Assembly: GCA_964491015.1 (NCBI GenBank) | Contig: CAZBEY010000033.1 | Coordinates: forward strand, 1-20,793 | Source of the DNA: JADFRD01 sp964491015 | Lineage (GTDB): Bacteria > Fidelibacterota > Marinisomatia > Marinisomatales > TCS55 | Length of the DNA: 20,793 nt | Reading direction: 5' to 3' | Shown: piece after piece, positions 1 to 7,705 of the stretch | Layout: each line of letters starts with the position of its first letter | Position numbering within the stretch: the stretch's first letter is position 1 | The notes under the pieces: generated by a model | The model's input: the letters and a program-made list of their open reading frames with translations, nothing else | Database searches by the model: none | Told to the model about the DNA's origin: nothing | Position numbers and translations under genes: made by a program

Positions 1-2
1 AC

Positions 3-86
3 GAGGAAGAAAAGGGGAAATTGAGAGAAATTGTAGAATTGACTAAAAACAATATTGTTGATTTGATTCCATTTAAACGAAAATAA
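3..86 (+). CDS. C-terminal tail of a gene entering from the left edge
   Basis: An open frame from base 3 runs through 27 charged, lysine- and glutamate-rich residues to a TAA at 84-86, ending in IVDLIPFKRK. Only this tail is visible, so the family cannot be named. It lies on the plus strand and converges on the end of the minus-strand polysaccharide locus 45 bases away, so it probably belongs to a neighbouring, unrelated transcription unit. A chance open frame of this length is possible; the coding call is tentative. Confidence 0.4.
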   Translation, partial: EEEKGKLREIVELTKNNIVDLIPFKRK

Positions 87-131
87 ACTGAATATTTTTT
101 AGCTGAACTGGCCAGGGAGGCTTGACCGCAA

Positions 132-806
132 TTAATCAAAAAACCTGAATCGAAGACAAGCCCAAGCGGAGACGAGTCCATCTTTAAATCGTAGTTTTTT
201 CCCTTCAGCCGTGGAACGTCTATTATATGTTATTGGAATTTCCTTTACTCGAAGCTTTCTTTTAAATACTTTTGCCGTCATTTCTGCTTCCAGACCAAAT
301 CCTTTCGATTTCAGGTTAAGATTTTTGAAGGCTTCAACTGGTACCGCCTTGTAACAGGAGGCCATATCATCAATCCACCTTAGATTAACCATATTGGAAA
401 ACAATGTGATTAGCTTATTCCCAAAATAATGGAATGACCAATGGATTGGTTTTCCCTTCCATCGGCTTCCAAAGACCACATCGGCTTCTCCTTTTTCAAT
501 GGGATCAATTAACTTTATATAATCACCGGGATCATATTCAAGATCACCATCCTGTAAAATCACAACATCGCCCGTTAAGTGGGGGATTGCTGTTTGAATT
601 GCTTTTCCTTTTCCCATATTGGTATTATGTTTTAAAAAAATGATTCCCTCGATTAGGGATAAAATTTCATTTGTTTCATCTGTGGAACCATCATCCACGA
701 CAATTATACTAAAAACCATTGGAATTGATTTGACTCTATTAATCAACTCCCGGCAAGTTTGAGCTTCATTGTAAACCGGAATAATTATTGATAATTTTGT
801 ATTCAT
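132..806 (-). CDS. DPM1-like family 2 glycosyltransferase
   Basis: This 224-residue protein is a GT-A fold glycosyltransferase of family 2, close in pattern to dolichol-phosphate mannosyltransferase and bacterial polyprenyl-phosphate sugar transferases. The N-terminal signature SIIIPVYNEA (6-15) is followed by VVDDGSTD (36-43) for nucleotide binding and the metal-binding motif QDGDLEYDP (85-93). No transmembrane helices follow, so it is the short soluble or peripheral form acting at the inner membrane, probably moving a sugar from an NDP donor to undecaprenyl phosphate or to a lipid-linked glycan. It is the last gene of the minus-strand locus, 133 bases after the barrel gene, so it may have its own expression. 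Donor and acceptor cannot be read from the sequence. Confidence 0.9.
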   Translation of the reverse strand: MNTKLSIIIPVYNEAQTCRELINRVKSIPMVFSIIVVDDGSTDETNEILSLIEGIIFLKHNTNMGKGKAIQTAIPHLTGDVVILQDGDLEYDPGDYIKLIDPIEKGEADVVFGSRWKGKPIHWSFHYFGNKLITLFSNMVNLRWIDDMASCYKAVPVEAFKNLNLKSKGFGLEAEMTAKVFKRKLRVKEIPITYNRRSTAEGKKLRFKDGLVSAWACLRFRFFD

Positions 807-818
807 CTTGATTCGAGT

Positions 819-839
819 TAATCAATAGTAAATTGATTA
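819..839. repeat. 8-bp inverted repeat in the 940-806 intergenic gap
   Basis: TAATCAAT (819-826) and ATTGATTA (832-839) are perfect inverted arms around a 5-base loop, 13 bases upstream of the glycosyltransferase start. The arms are AT-rich and no T-run follows on the minus strand, so an intrinsic terminator is unlikely. It could be a regulator site or a hairpin in the leader of the last gene. The rest of the 807-939 gap shows no gene and no convincing promoter. Confidence 0.4.
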
Positions 840-939
840 TGTGCAAACATTTTGGATGGAGAACGAGATGTTAATTGTCTAATAATCCCCATCCGAAGTC
901 CCATGGAAAAGTTGTGGAAATATAAAATCACTCAGGGTT

Positions 940-2340
940 TTATTTTATGATAAATCCTTTTTGAAATACATATTGATATTTTAGGAATATCTTCCCTTTG
1001 AATGGTTTTTTGATACCTTCATAGGCAATCAAATTTGAGAACGGGATGGATGAAAATCCCAATTCAATATTACCCAAATTGCTCATCCAGCCTAACGAAA
1101 CAGAAAAAATCTTGTGGTCAACGGTTGGATTCGAAGGGAATGAACCCATTTTTGATTCATGCCAATTATCATAAACAGATTGGAGCGTATTATTTCCTTT
1201 GCTCAACCAGGTAAAATCAAAATGAAAATATATTTGTTTTGTTAACTTGGAATCCGTTTGGAAATGGACTGAATTTAAATCTGTACCATATAAATATCCC
1301 AACGCATGGCCCCGATTAACCCAAGATGTTGATTGACCATGATGGATATTTGCCCAAGTATCTATTTTTGTGATATCTGCTTCCCAAGTGACTGGAATTT
1401 TTCTCAATTTTAAGGCGCCATCTGCACCAAAACGTAATCCAATTTGGTTTTGTAAATTGTTCTTATCCACTTGAAAATCATCTATTACTAATTCGGTATA
1501 TACTGATAAGGATGCTTTTAAATTATATCTTGCTGTAATATAAATGATGGAATTATCACTGTCCTTCGGTTCGTAAAGTTCATCTCCTTCCAATGCGGCA
1601 AAAAAGTAAGGAATGAATGGGTTTAGATACATGAATTCCACTGAACGATGTTGACCCGTGTAAAGAACCTGCTCTCCAAGACTGATCATTAGTCTCTTTG
1701 ATTTAGGAATCCAAATCATGCGATGCCCTGCGGTCAATCGCTTAATGCGCACATCCACATTTGTCGTATCTGCCCCTAATTGTCCTGAAAAGAATTCAAA
1801 TTGAAAATTTGCCATATTTATCTTAACCATAACAAGATCATAGGTGGGTCCGGTTGTAGTATGAATAATTGAGCTTGAAGTACTTTGTCCTAAAAATAAT
1901 GGGGAGCGACCCATCTGAATTTCAAACATTTGACCTGTATATCTCAAAAAAGCATTTCTTACTCGACCGCTCAAACCAAATCGGGTGAATGAAGTTCCCA
2001 GTATATTTTGTCCATTAGGATCATTTACGATGACCGGTTCGATAAGTAGTGACCAATTTTTTACATTAGCACCTCCCCAAAAATGCAATAATTCCACGTC
2101 CTTAATAGCTCCACCGGAATAAAATTCAGACGAAAGTCCTATTTGAGTCTTTTCCTCTGGAAAATTATTTTGGAGGTCGTAAGGGCTGAATAATTTAAAT
2201 ACTGATAAATCGTGGAGTGATCTAAAAGACTCATGGAGAGGGTAAATATTAACATCATCCGGTTGAGGAATTAATTGCCCCAAAACTATTGAAAACAAAA
2301 AAGCTCCCAAAAACGGGAGCCTGATTAATCTAGTGAACAT
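940..2340 (-). CDS. Outer-membrane beta-barrel, Wzi-like capsule assembly protein
   Basis: The 466-residue product begins with a hydrophobic signal peptide (about residues 1-21, ending VLG|Q). The rest consists of alternating short hydrophobic strands and polar turns, as in an outer-membrane beta-barrel, and it ends with a strand-like aromatic C-terminus. The stretches GRSPLFLGQ (144-152), LGEQVLYTG (221-229) and YLNPFIPYFF (238-247) resemble the Wzi family, whose members bind nascent capsule at the cell surface. The similarity is by pattern only and weaker than for the barrel at 18766..20292. The gene starts 6 bases after the dehydratase stop, so it is co-transcribed with sugar-nucleotide synthesis. 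It could instead be a surface-polysaccharide channel of another barrel family. Confidence 0.7.
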   Translation of the reverse strand: MFTRLIRLPFLGAFLFSIVLGQLIPQPDDVNIYPLHESFRSLHDLSVFKLFSPYDLQNNFPEEKTQIGLSSEFYSGGAIKDVELLHFWGGANVKNWSLLIEPVIVNDPNGQNILGTSFTRFGLSGRVRNAFLRYTGQMFEIQMGRSPLFLGQSTSSSIIHTTTGPTYDLVMVKINMANFQFEFFSGQLGADTTNVDVRIKRLTAGHRMIWIPKSKRLMISLGEQVLYTGQHRSVEFMYLNPFIPYFFAALEGDELYEPKDSDNSIIYITARYNLKASLSVYTELVIDDFQVDKNNLQNQIGLRFGADGALKLRKIPVTWEADITKIDTWANIHHGQSTSWVNRGHALGYLYGTDLNSVHFQTDSKLTKQIYFHFDFTWLSKGNNTLQSVYDNWHESKMGSFPSNPTVDHKIFSVSLGWMSNLGNIELGFSSIPFSNLIAYEGIKKPFKGKIFLKYQYVFQKGFIIK

Positions 2341-2346
2341 TTCTTA

Positions 2347-4257
2347 TCAGGCTTGACCTTTGATCGAAACTACATCTAAATCCAGTTTTTTACCTAATGC
2401 AAAATAATCCTGCGGTGTATAATCCGGGACTAATAACTGCAATTTTTGTTTTATCGCATCCGATTCATAGGAATCTGCAATTTTAATTAACGATTGAATA
2501 TCTTTTTTAAGGTGTTCCCACTCAGGATGGTTGTTTTGATCTTTCAGTACCATAATCTTTTTATGGGTTGTATGCTGAATTCTTTCTTCTTTTGCAATTA
2601 ATTCTTCATAGAGTTTTTCTCCGGGCCGGAGTCCGGTATACACGATGGAAATATCTTTTTCAGGTTCGAATCCGGACAATCTAATAAGATCGTACGCCAT
2701 ATCTTTAATACGAATGGGCGTTCCCATGTCTAAAACTAATATACGGCCTTTTTTCCCCATCGTCCCTGCTTGGAAAATGAGTTGTGACGCTTCAGACACG
2801 GACATAAAATATCTATACATTTCCGGGTGGGTAATTGTTACGGGTCCTCGATGTTCTATTTGTTTTTGAAATGTAGGAATCACACTCCCGGAACTCCCAA
2901 TAACATTACCAAACCGGACGGCAATCATTTTTGTTTGGCTTATTTTATCTACACAGAGTACAATTTTTTCCGCTAACCGCTTAGTCGCTCCCATAATATT
3001 AACCGGAGATACAGCTTTATCAGTGGATACCAAAACAAATTTATCTACATGGTATTTGGTAGACAATTCCGCCATGATCATAGTGCCAAGAACGTTTGTA
3101 TTGACAGCAGCCCACGGATGCAATTCCTGCATAGGTACATGTTTATATGCGGCTGCATGGAACACAATTTGGGGACGATATTCTTTAAATACGACATTCA
3201 TTTGGTTTTCGTCCCGGACATTTGCAAGAATCGCTTTGGTGAGCGTTTTACCCCTCATTTCATTACAATCCTGTTCTATAGAAAATAAATTCTGTTCACT
3301 ATTATCAATCATAATAAGAGACCCGGGATTGTATTGGAGGCATTGTCTAACTAACTCTGAACCAATGGATCCACCTGCGCCTGTTACCAAAATACGCTTA
3401 TCACCCATAAAATTTTTGATTGATTCTTTATCCAGCTGGACTTCTTCCCGCCCAAGTAAATCCAGAATAGACACTTCGCGAATATTTTTTATGGAAATTT
3501 GATTATTCATTAATTCAGAAAAGCTGGGAATTGTTCGAAAACGCTTGCCTGTTTTTTCACACAACTCCACAATTTGACGCATTTGCTCAGTCGTTGAAGA
3601 TGGGGCAGTGATCAGTATTTCATCATACGGTATTGATAAACTTGCTAATTCATGCATTGATCCTAAAATAGGAATCCCGTGTATACTCGCTCCAAGTTTA
3701 TATACATCATCTTCCAGAAATCCAACGACCTCAAATTCTGACGGATAGGTTGCTAATATTTCTCTGGCAATTTTTTCCCCTGTATTCCCTGCCCCTAATA
3801 ATATTAATCTGGTTTTCTTTTTATTGTTATTATATGAAGGAATATTTTGTAATGAAGAATAATAAAACCGAACACTAACTCTCACTAATCCAACAAATAT
3901 GGAGGAAAGGAGATAGTCCATCACAAAGATTGATCGGTTCAAACCTTCGAATTCCAGGGATAAACTATAAAACACAATGATGACCAGAGAGGCAGTTGTT
4001 GAGGCCTTTAATACTTTGACACCATCCCAGATAGATGTATAACGATAAATACCACGATATAATCCAAAGGCACGAAAAATCAATAATTTTAATGGGACAA
4101 TGAACAGTAAGGATGTGCCGAAATTGCTCCAATAGTCTGAAGGTAAACGGAAATCAAAACGGAGCCAGTAGGCCATCAGTAAGCTAAAAATAATTACTAT
4201 CCCGTCAGCTAGTACAATAAAGTACATGCTTGTGTTTTTAAATCGCCCTCTATACAT
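2347..4257 (-). CDS. pglF: FlaA1/PglF-type UDP-N-acetylglucosamine 4,6-dehydratase
   Basis: This 636-residue membrane-anchored short-chain dehydrogenase removes water from UDP-GlcNAc (or a relative) to give a 4-keto-6-deoxy sugar nucleotide. About four N-terminal membrane helices (roughly 11-130) precede a first Rossmann-like domain with LLGAGNTG (153-160) and the catalytic SDR domain with the NAD-binding TGAGGSIGSE (292-301). The motif HAAAYKHVP (367-375) and the active-site region STDKAVSPVNIMGATKR (411-427) are clear. The usual catalytic Tyr is replaced by Met422, with Lys426 retained, as in WbpM and PglF, which supports 4,6-dehydratase rather than epimerase chemistry. Length matches the family. 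The 153-base gap before it (4258-4410) shows no gene and could hold an internal promoter, though none is convincing. PglF is the best functional match; the product sugar is inferred from the neighbouring genes. Confidence 0.9.
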   Translation of the reverse strand: MYRGRFKNTSMYFIVLADGIVIIFSLLMAYWLRFDFRLPSDYWSNFGTSLLFIVPLKLLIFRAFGLYRGIYRYTSIWDGVKVLKASTTASLVIIVFYSLSLEFEGLNRSIFVMDYLLSSIFVGLVRVSVRFYYSSLQNIPSYNNNKKKTRLILLGAGNTGEKIAREILATYPSEFEVVGFLEDDVYKLGASIHGIPILGSMHELASLSIPYDEILITAPSSTTEQMRQIVELCEKTGKRFRTIPSFSELMNNQISIKNIREVSILDLLGREEVQLDKESIKNFMGDKRILVTGAGGSIGSELVRQCLQYNPGSLIMIDNSEQNLFSIEQDCNEMRGKTLTKAILANVRDENQMNVVFKEYRPQIVFHAAAYKHVPMQELHPWAAVNTNVLGTMIMAELSTKYHVDKFVLVSTDKAVSPVNIMGATKRLAEKIVLCVDKISQTKMIAVRFGNVIGSSGSVIPTFQKQIEHRGPVTITHPEMYRYFMSVSEASQLIFQAGTMGKKGRILVLDMGTPIRIKDMAYDLIRLSGFEPEKDISIVYTGLRPGEKLYEELIAKEERIQHTTHKKIMVLKDQNNHPEWEHLKKDIQSLIKIADSYESDAIKQKLQLLVPDYTPQDYFALGKKLDLDVVSIKGQA

Positions 4258-4410
4258 TAATTAATTATCCATGTTTCCTACTGAAAGTTATATATCTGTT
4301 AGATAAGATACAAAATTTATATAATGAGGAGAAAGAACCAAATTTAGTCTTTTACAAAATGAGGAAATCCACACCTGGATATAGAAAGAATAAGAACACT
4401 TTGAGGATAT

Positions 4411-5553
4411 TTAAGAAACGATACCATGAATAATTGAAATAATTTTATTCTGATCACTAACGGATAAATCAACACCTGAGGGGAGACAGAATCCATTTGT
4501 AAAGACTGTTTCCGTTACGGAGGTCTCTTCCAGGCTGTGAAATAGACAATGTTTATATAGGGGTTGCATATGCATGGGCTTCCATACGGGGCGCGCTTCA
4601 ATATTTTCTTTTTCTAAGGCATTTATAATATTCTCTTTAATCATATCACTCGAATTAATGGTACATGCAGTTAACCAGCGGGTTGATCTGCCGTAATCGG
4701 CTTCAGGCATAAATTTAATTTTAGTGACTGAAGATAATCCTTTTTTATATCGTTGAAAAATTTCTCGGCAGGAAGAGACATGTGTATCCAGCAGGGTTAA
4801 TTGTCCACGTCCTAAGGCAGCCAGAATATTACTCATGCGATAATTATATCCTAATTCACTATGTTCATAATGAGGGGCATCATCCCGAGCCTGAGTGGAT
4901 AAAAACCTGGCTTTTTCTACCAGTGTTGATTCGTGACTCACCAACATTCCACCGCCGGATGTAGTAATCATTTTATTTCCGTTAAAAGACAACACCGCCA
5001 TCCGTCCCAAGCTACCGCACTTTTGCTGTTTATAGGATGCCCCAAGGGCTTCAGCAGCATCTTCAATTACCGGAACCTTATATTGATCGCATATCGTAAT
5101 CAAGGAATCATAATCAGCGCTTTGGCCATATAAATCGGTTACAATCACAGCTTTAGGCAACTGATTTTTCATTTCAGCTTCGTCAAACGCTGCTTGCAGC
5201 GCACTTGGACACATGGTCCAGGTTTTCCAATCGGAGTCAATAAATACCGGTGTTGCCTTTTCATACATAATCACATTTGCACTTGCCACAAAAGTTAAAT
5301 CAGAGCAAAATACAATATCCCCTACCTGAACATCACATAGTTTTAAAGCTAAATGGAGGGCAGCCGTACCGGATGATAAGGCAACGGCATTTTTTACACC
5401 GATGAAGTCACATATTTCCTCTTCAAAGGCATCTACTTGGGGTCCAAGGGGCGCAATCCAATTTGAGTTGAGTGCTTCACGAATATATTCTAATTCTTTA
5501 TCTCCGAGATGGGGTGGAGACAAGTAAATTTTTTTGCTCTCTTTAATCGACAT
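4411..5553 (-). CDS. pglE: DegT/DnrJ/EryC1 PLP-dependent sugar aminotransferase (PglE-like)
   Basis: This 380-residue enzyme of the DegT family transfers an amino group from glutamate to the 4-keto group of a sugar nucleotide. Visible family marks are SGTAALHLAL (61-70) for phosphate binding, IEDAAEALGA (163-172) with Asp165 contacting the PLP ring, and SFNGNKMITTSGGG (189-202) with the Schiff-base Lys194. Full length is normal for the family. It lies 12 bases downstream of the CoA-transferase gene and upstream of the dehydratase whose keto product it should aminate, so a PglE-like role is likely. Other DegT enzymes such as PseC, WbpE and VioA share these motifs, so regiochemistry at C4 is inferred from context. 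Confidence 0.9.
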   Translation of the reverse strand: MSIKESKKIYLSPPHLGDKELEYIREALNSNWIAPLGPQVDAFEEEICDFIGVKNAVALSSGTAALHLALKLCDVQVGDIVFCSDLTFVASANVIMYEKATPVFIDSDWKTWTMCPSALQAAFDEAEMKNQLPKAVIVTDLYGQSADYDSLITICDQYKVPVIEDAAEALGASYKQQKCGSLGRMAVLSFNGNKMITTSGGGMLVSHESTLVEKARFLSTQARDDAPHYEHSELGYNYRMSNILAALGRGQLTLLDTHVSSCREIFQRYKKGLSSVTKIKFMPEADYGRSTRWLTACTINSSDMIKENIINALEKENIEARPVWKPMHMQPLYKHCLFHSLEETSVTETVFTNGFCLPSGVDLSVSDQNKIISIIHGIVS

Positions 5554-5565
5554 AAAATGTATTTA

Positions 5566-7074
5566 TTAATCCCAAACCAGGGGAATTAACGGATCTGAAA
5601 TTTCCGGTATAAATTGCATCTGTTCTACAATATCTTTTTGAATATCCACGCCATCGGCAATTTCTGTTAATATCAAATGTCCATTGTGAATCTCAAAGAC
5701 ACATCGTTCTGTAATAACCATTATATTTTGCGATTTTTCTTTCTGCAATTTGGATGAGTAGGTAACCTGGCTTACGGAAGAAACACATTTTTGGATGGTT
5801 CCTTCTTTCAATATGGTAAGCGTCGAACCACTGCGTTGTATTTCCAACCCTTTGGTAGTAAAAGATCCCACAAACACCAATTTTTTTGTGGCATGGGCAA
5901 TATCCATGAATCCGCCACAACCAAAATCCTCTGTTCCAATACGGCTCACATTAATATTGGCATATTGATCCAATTGAGCAAAGCTTAATATAGCACAATC
6001 GAGTTGACCTCCATTGAACCCGGCAAATTGACTATCCTGTGTTAAAAAGGCATCGGGTCCCATGGCAGCGCCAAAATCGGGACGCCTTTCCGGAATACCA
6101 CCTATGACACCCGATTCTAAATAAGTGACAACATGATGATAGCTATCCGGTTTCTGTTTGGCGTAGATCCCCACCAATTCCGGCAGCCCCTGTCCCAAAT
6201 TGACCCTTGATGTATTCCTCAGTTCTTTTAGGGCGCGTTTTGCAATCAGTTGCTTGAATAAAACATCATTATCTTCGGAGTTAACTTTATCGAATTGTTT
6301 GGTGAGTAAGCCGACATGTAGGTGGTATTGGTTTGTTTGACGATGGTCTCGCTTTTGATCATTGCAAAGAACAATTCCATCTACCAAATGGGCGGGTAAA
6401 TCGACTTCCTGAGGGGAAAATTGGGAACCTATATTTCCCGCTACCTGGGCGAATACTTTTCCGCCTGAGCTTTTCGCTGCCTGTGCCATGGCTAAAAATT
6501 CTGTTTTTATGGGCTCATCTTTCATGGAAATATTCCCGAAAGAATCAGATACCGATCCCCGTAGCAGGGCAACGTCAATTGAAGGTGATTTATAAAATAG
6601 ATATGATTCCCCGCGTAAATCTATGATTTCAACTACATTATCTTTAGTCAGGTTGTTCAGTTTTCCGCCATCAATTTCAGGGTCCACAAATGTATTCCGA
6701 CCTACATTGGAGATTAAACCAGGGCTTCCACGACCGATTTCACGAAATAATAATGCTATTTGTCCCTGAGGGAGTGAATAACCCTGAATTTTATTTTCCT
6801 GTATTAATGTCCGGATGAGGGGAATAGAGCCATAAAAACTCCCGATGGTACAATATAGGAGTTCTTTGTGGGCGAGGATATCCACACCGGGATCTGTCGG
6901 TGTGCTGGAAAACATGAGTGTAATTTTAGACGGAGTCCCTGAATCATCATAAGATTCACGAATTAATCGCAAGAGCTGCTGGGGTGTTCCGGAACGGCGA
7001 AAGCCCCCCACTGCAATCATTTTCGCAAATTTAATTGCGTCAATAAACTGCGATTCACTAATAATTTTATTCAT
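5566..7074 (-). CDS. Class I acetate/propionate CoA-transferase, Pct/YdiF type
   Basis: The 502-residue product matches family I CoA-transferases such as propionate CoA-transferase along its whole length. These enzymes move CoA between carboxylic acids through a glutamyl-CoA intermediate. The glycine-rich N-terminal region, the block GRNTFVDPEIDGGKLN (125-140), LRGSVSDSFGNIS (171-183) and the catalytic stretch TYLESGVIGGIPE with Glu320 are all present; two adjacent Cys-Gly-Gly and ITERCVF features near the C-terminus also fit. I chose the ATG at 7074; an in-frame GTG at 7080 is also possible. The gene overlaps the 3' end of the PglD-like gene by 8 bases, which links it to sugar acylation rather than central metabolism. 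The acyl donor and acceptor are not readable from sequence. Known relatives accept acetate, propionate, lactate and hydroxybutyrate. Confidence 0.9.
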   Translation of the reverse strand: MNKIISESQFIDAIKFAKMIAVGGFRRSGTPQQLLRLIRESYDDSGTPSKITLMFSSTPTDPGVDILAHKELLYCTIGSFYGSIPLIRTLIQENKIQGYSLPQGQIALLFREIGRGSPGLISNVGRNTFVDPEIDGGKLNNLTKDNVVEIIDLRGESYLFYKSPSIDVALLRGSVSDSFGNISMKDEPIKTEFLAMAQAAKSSGGKVFAQVAGNIGSQFSPQEVDLPAHLVDGIVLCNDQKRDHRQTNQYHLHVGLLTKQFDKVNSEDNDVLFKQLIAKRALKELRNTSRVNLGQGLPELVGIYAKQKPDSYHHVVTYLESGVIGGIPERRPDFGAAMGPDAFLTQDSQFAGFNGGQLDCAILSFAQLDQYANINVSRIGTEDFGCGGFMDIAHATKKLVFVGSFTTKGLEIQRSGSTLTILKEGTIQKCVSSVSQVTYSSKLQKEKSQNIMVITERCVFEIHNGHLILTEIADGVDIQKDIVEQMQFIPEISDPLIPLVWD

Positions 7075-7705
7075 TTTCACCCATAATTTTTGCCGGGACG
7101 CCAGTCACAATTACATTGTCCGGAACATCTTTCACGACAACTGCTCCCACGCCGACTATAGAATTTTTTCCGATGGTAATCCCCGGTTTAATGGCTGATC
7201 CAACACCGATAGTTGAAAAGTCCCCCACTTTTACGGAACCACCAAATGAGGCATTCCCTCCTACCAGAACATGATTTCCTAGCACATTATGATGACCGAT
7301 TAAGGCATCGCCGCCTAAGAAAACGTTGTTGCCGATTGTCGATCGAGTATGGATGGCAGTACCCATTTCTACAATAGTATTTTCGCCGATACTCACCTGA
7401 GTATCAATGAGTGATTGCGGATGAATAATTTTAATCATTTTGAAATGGTTTTCTTTAAACAACATATATTTTTCATATCGAATTTGATTATTCCCCACAG
7501 CAATAACAGCGTGATTTATCAGTTTTTCATGGGCGAAGTTGAGAATATTGTCGTATGATAAAATAGGTTTTCCATCCATTTCGGTTCCTATTTTATCCAT
7601 TCCGTCATCGCAGAATGCTTCAATTTGGAATTCATTTGAGTACGATAATAAATTTTCAATGAGGGAACCATATTCTCCCGCTCCAAACACGATGACTTTT
7701 GTCAT
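7067..7705 (-). CDS. pglD: PglD/NeuD-like sugar nucleotide N-acyltransferase
   Basis: The 212-residue protein has the two-part PglD/NeuD layout. An N-terminal Rossmann-like domain (VIVFGAGEYG, 4-13, with FCDDG at 31-35) binds the UDP-sugar. A left-handed beta-helix of hexapeptide repeats (about 95-200) binds acyl-CoA. The histidines in IGHHNVLG (His138 and His139) sit where PglD has its catalytic base, and the C-terminal TGVPAK (201-206) is typical. It would N-acylate the 4-amino group made by the aminotransferase. It starts inside the last codons of the GT2-dehydrogenase gene (ATGA overlap) and overlaps the CoA-transferase gene, so the three should be translated together. An O-acyltransferase role cannot be excluded. 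Confidence 0.88.
   Translation of the reverse strand: MTKVIVFGAGEYGSLIENLLSYSNEFQIEAFCDDGMDKIGTEMDGKPILSYDNILNFAHEKLINHAVIAVGNNQIRYEKYMLFKENHFKMIKIIHPQSLIDTQVSIGENTIVEMGTAIHTRSTIGNNVFLGGDALIGHHNVLGNHVLVGGNASFGGSVKVGDFSTIGVGSAIKPGITIGKNSIVGVGAVVVKDVPDNVIVTGVPAKIMGENE

Noticed and set aside
854..894. GGATGGAG / CCCCATCC inverted repeat with a 25-base loop
   Set aside because: The arms are short and imperfect, the loop is long and no T-run follows; it is not distinguishable from chance.
3023..3502. Plus-strand open frame of 159 codons opposite the dehydratase gene
   Set aside because: It lies entirely antisense to a gene with full catalytic motifs, and its translation has no recognisable domain.
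4258..4410. Promoter before the dehydratase gene
   Set aside because: Several AT-rich hexamers can be drawn (for example TATAAA) but none has a partner at a credible spacing; the gap is reported only as a possible site.
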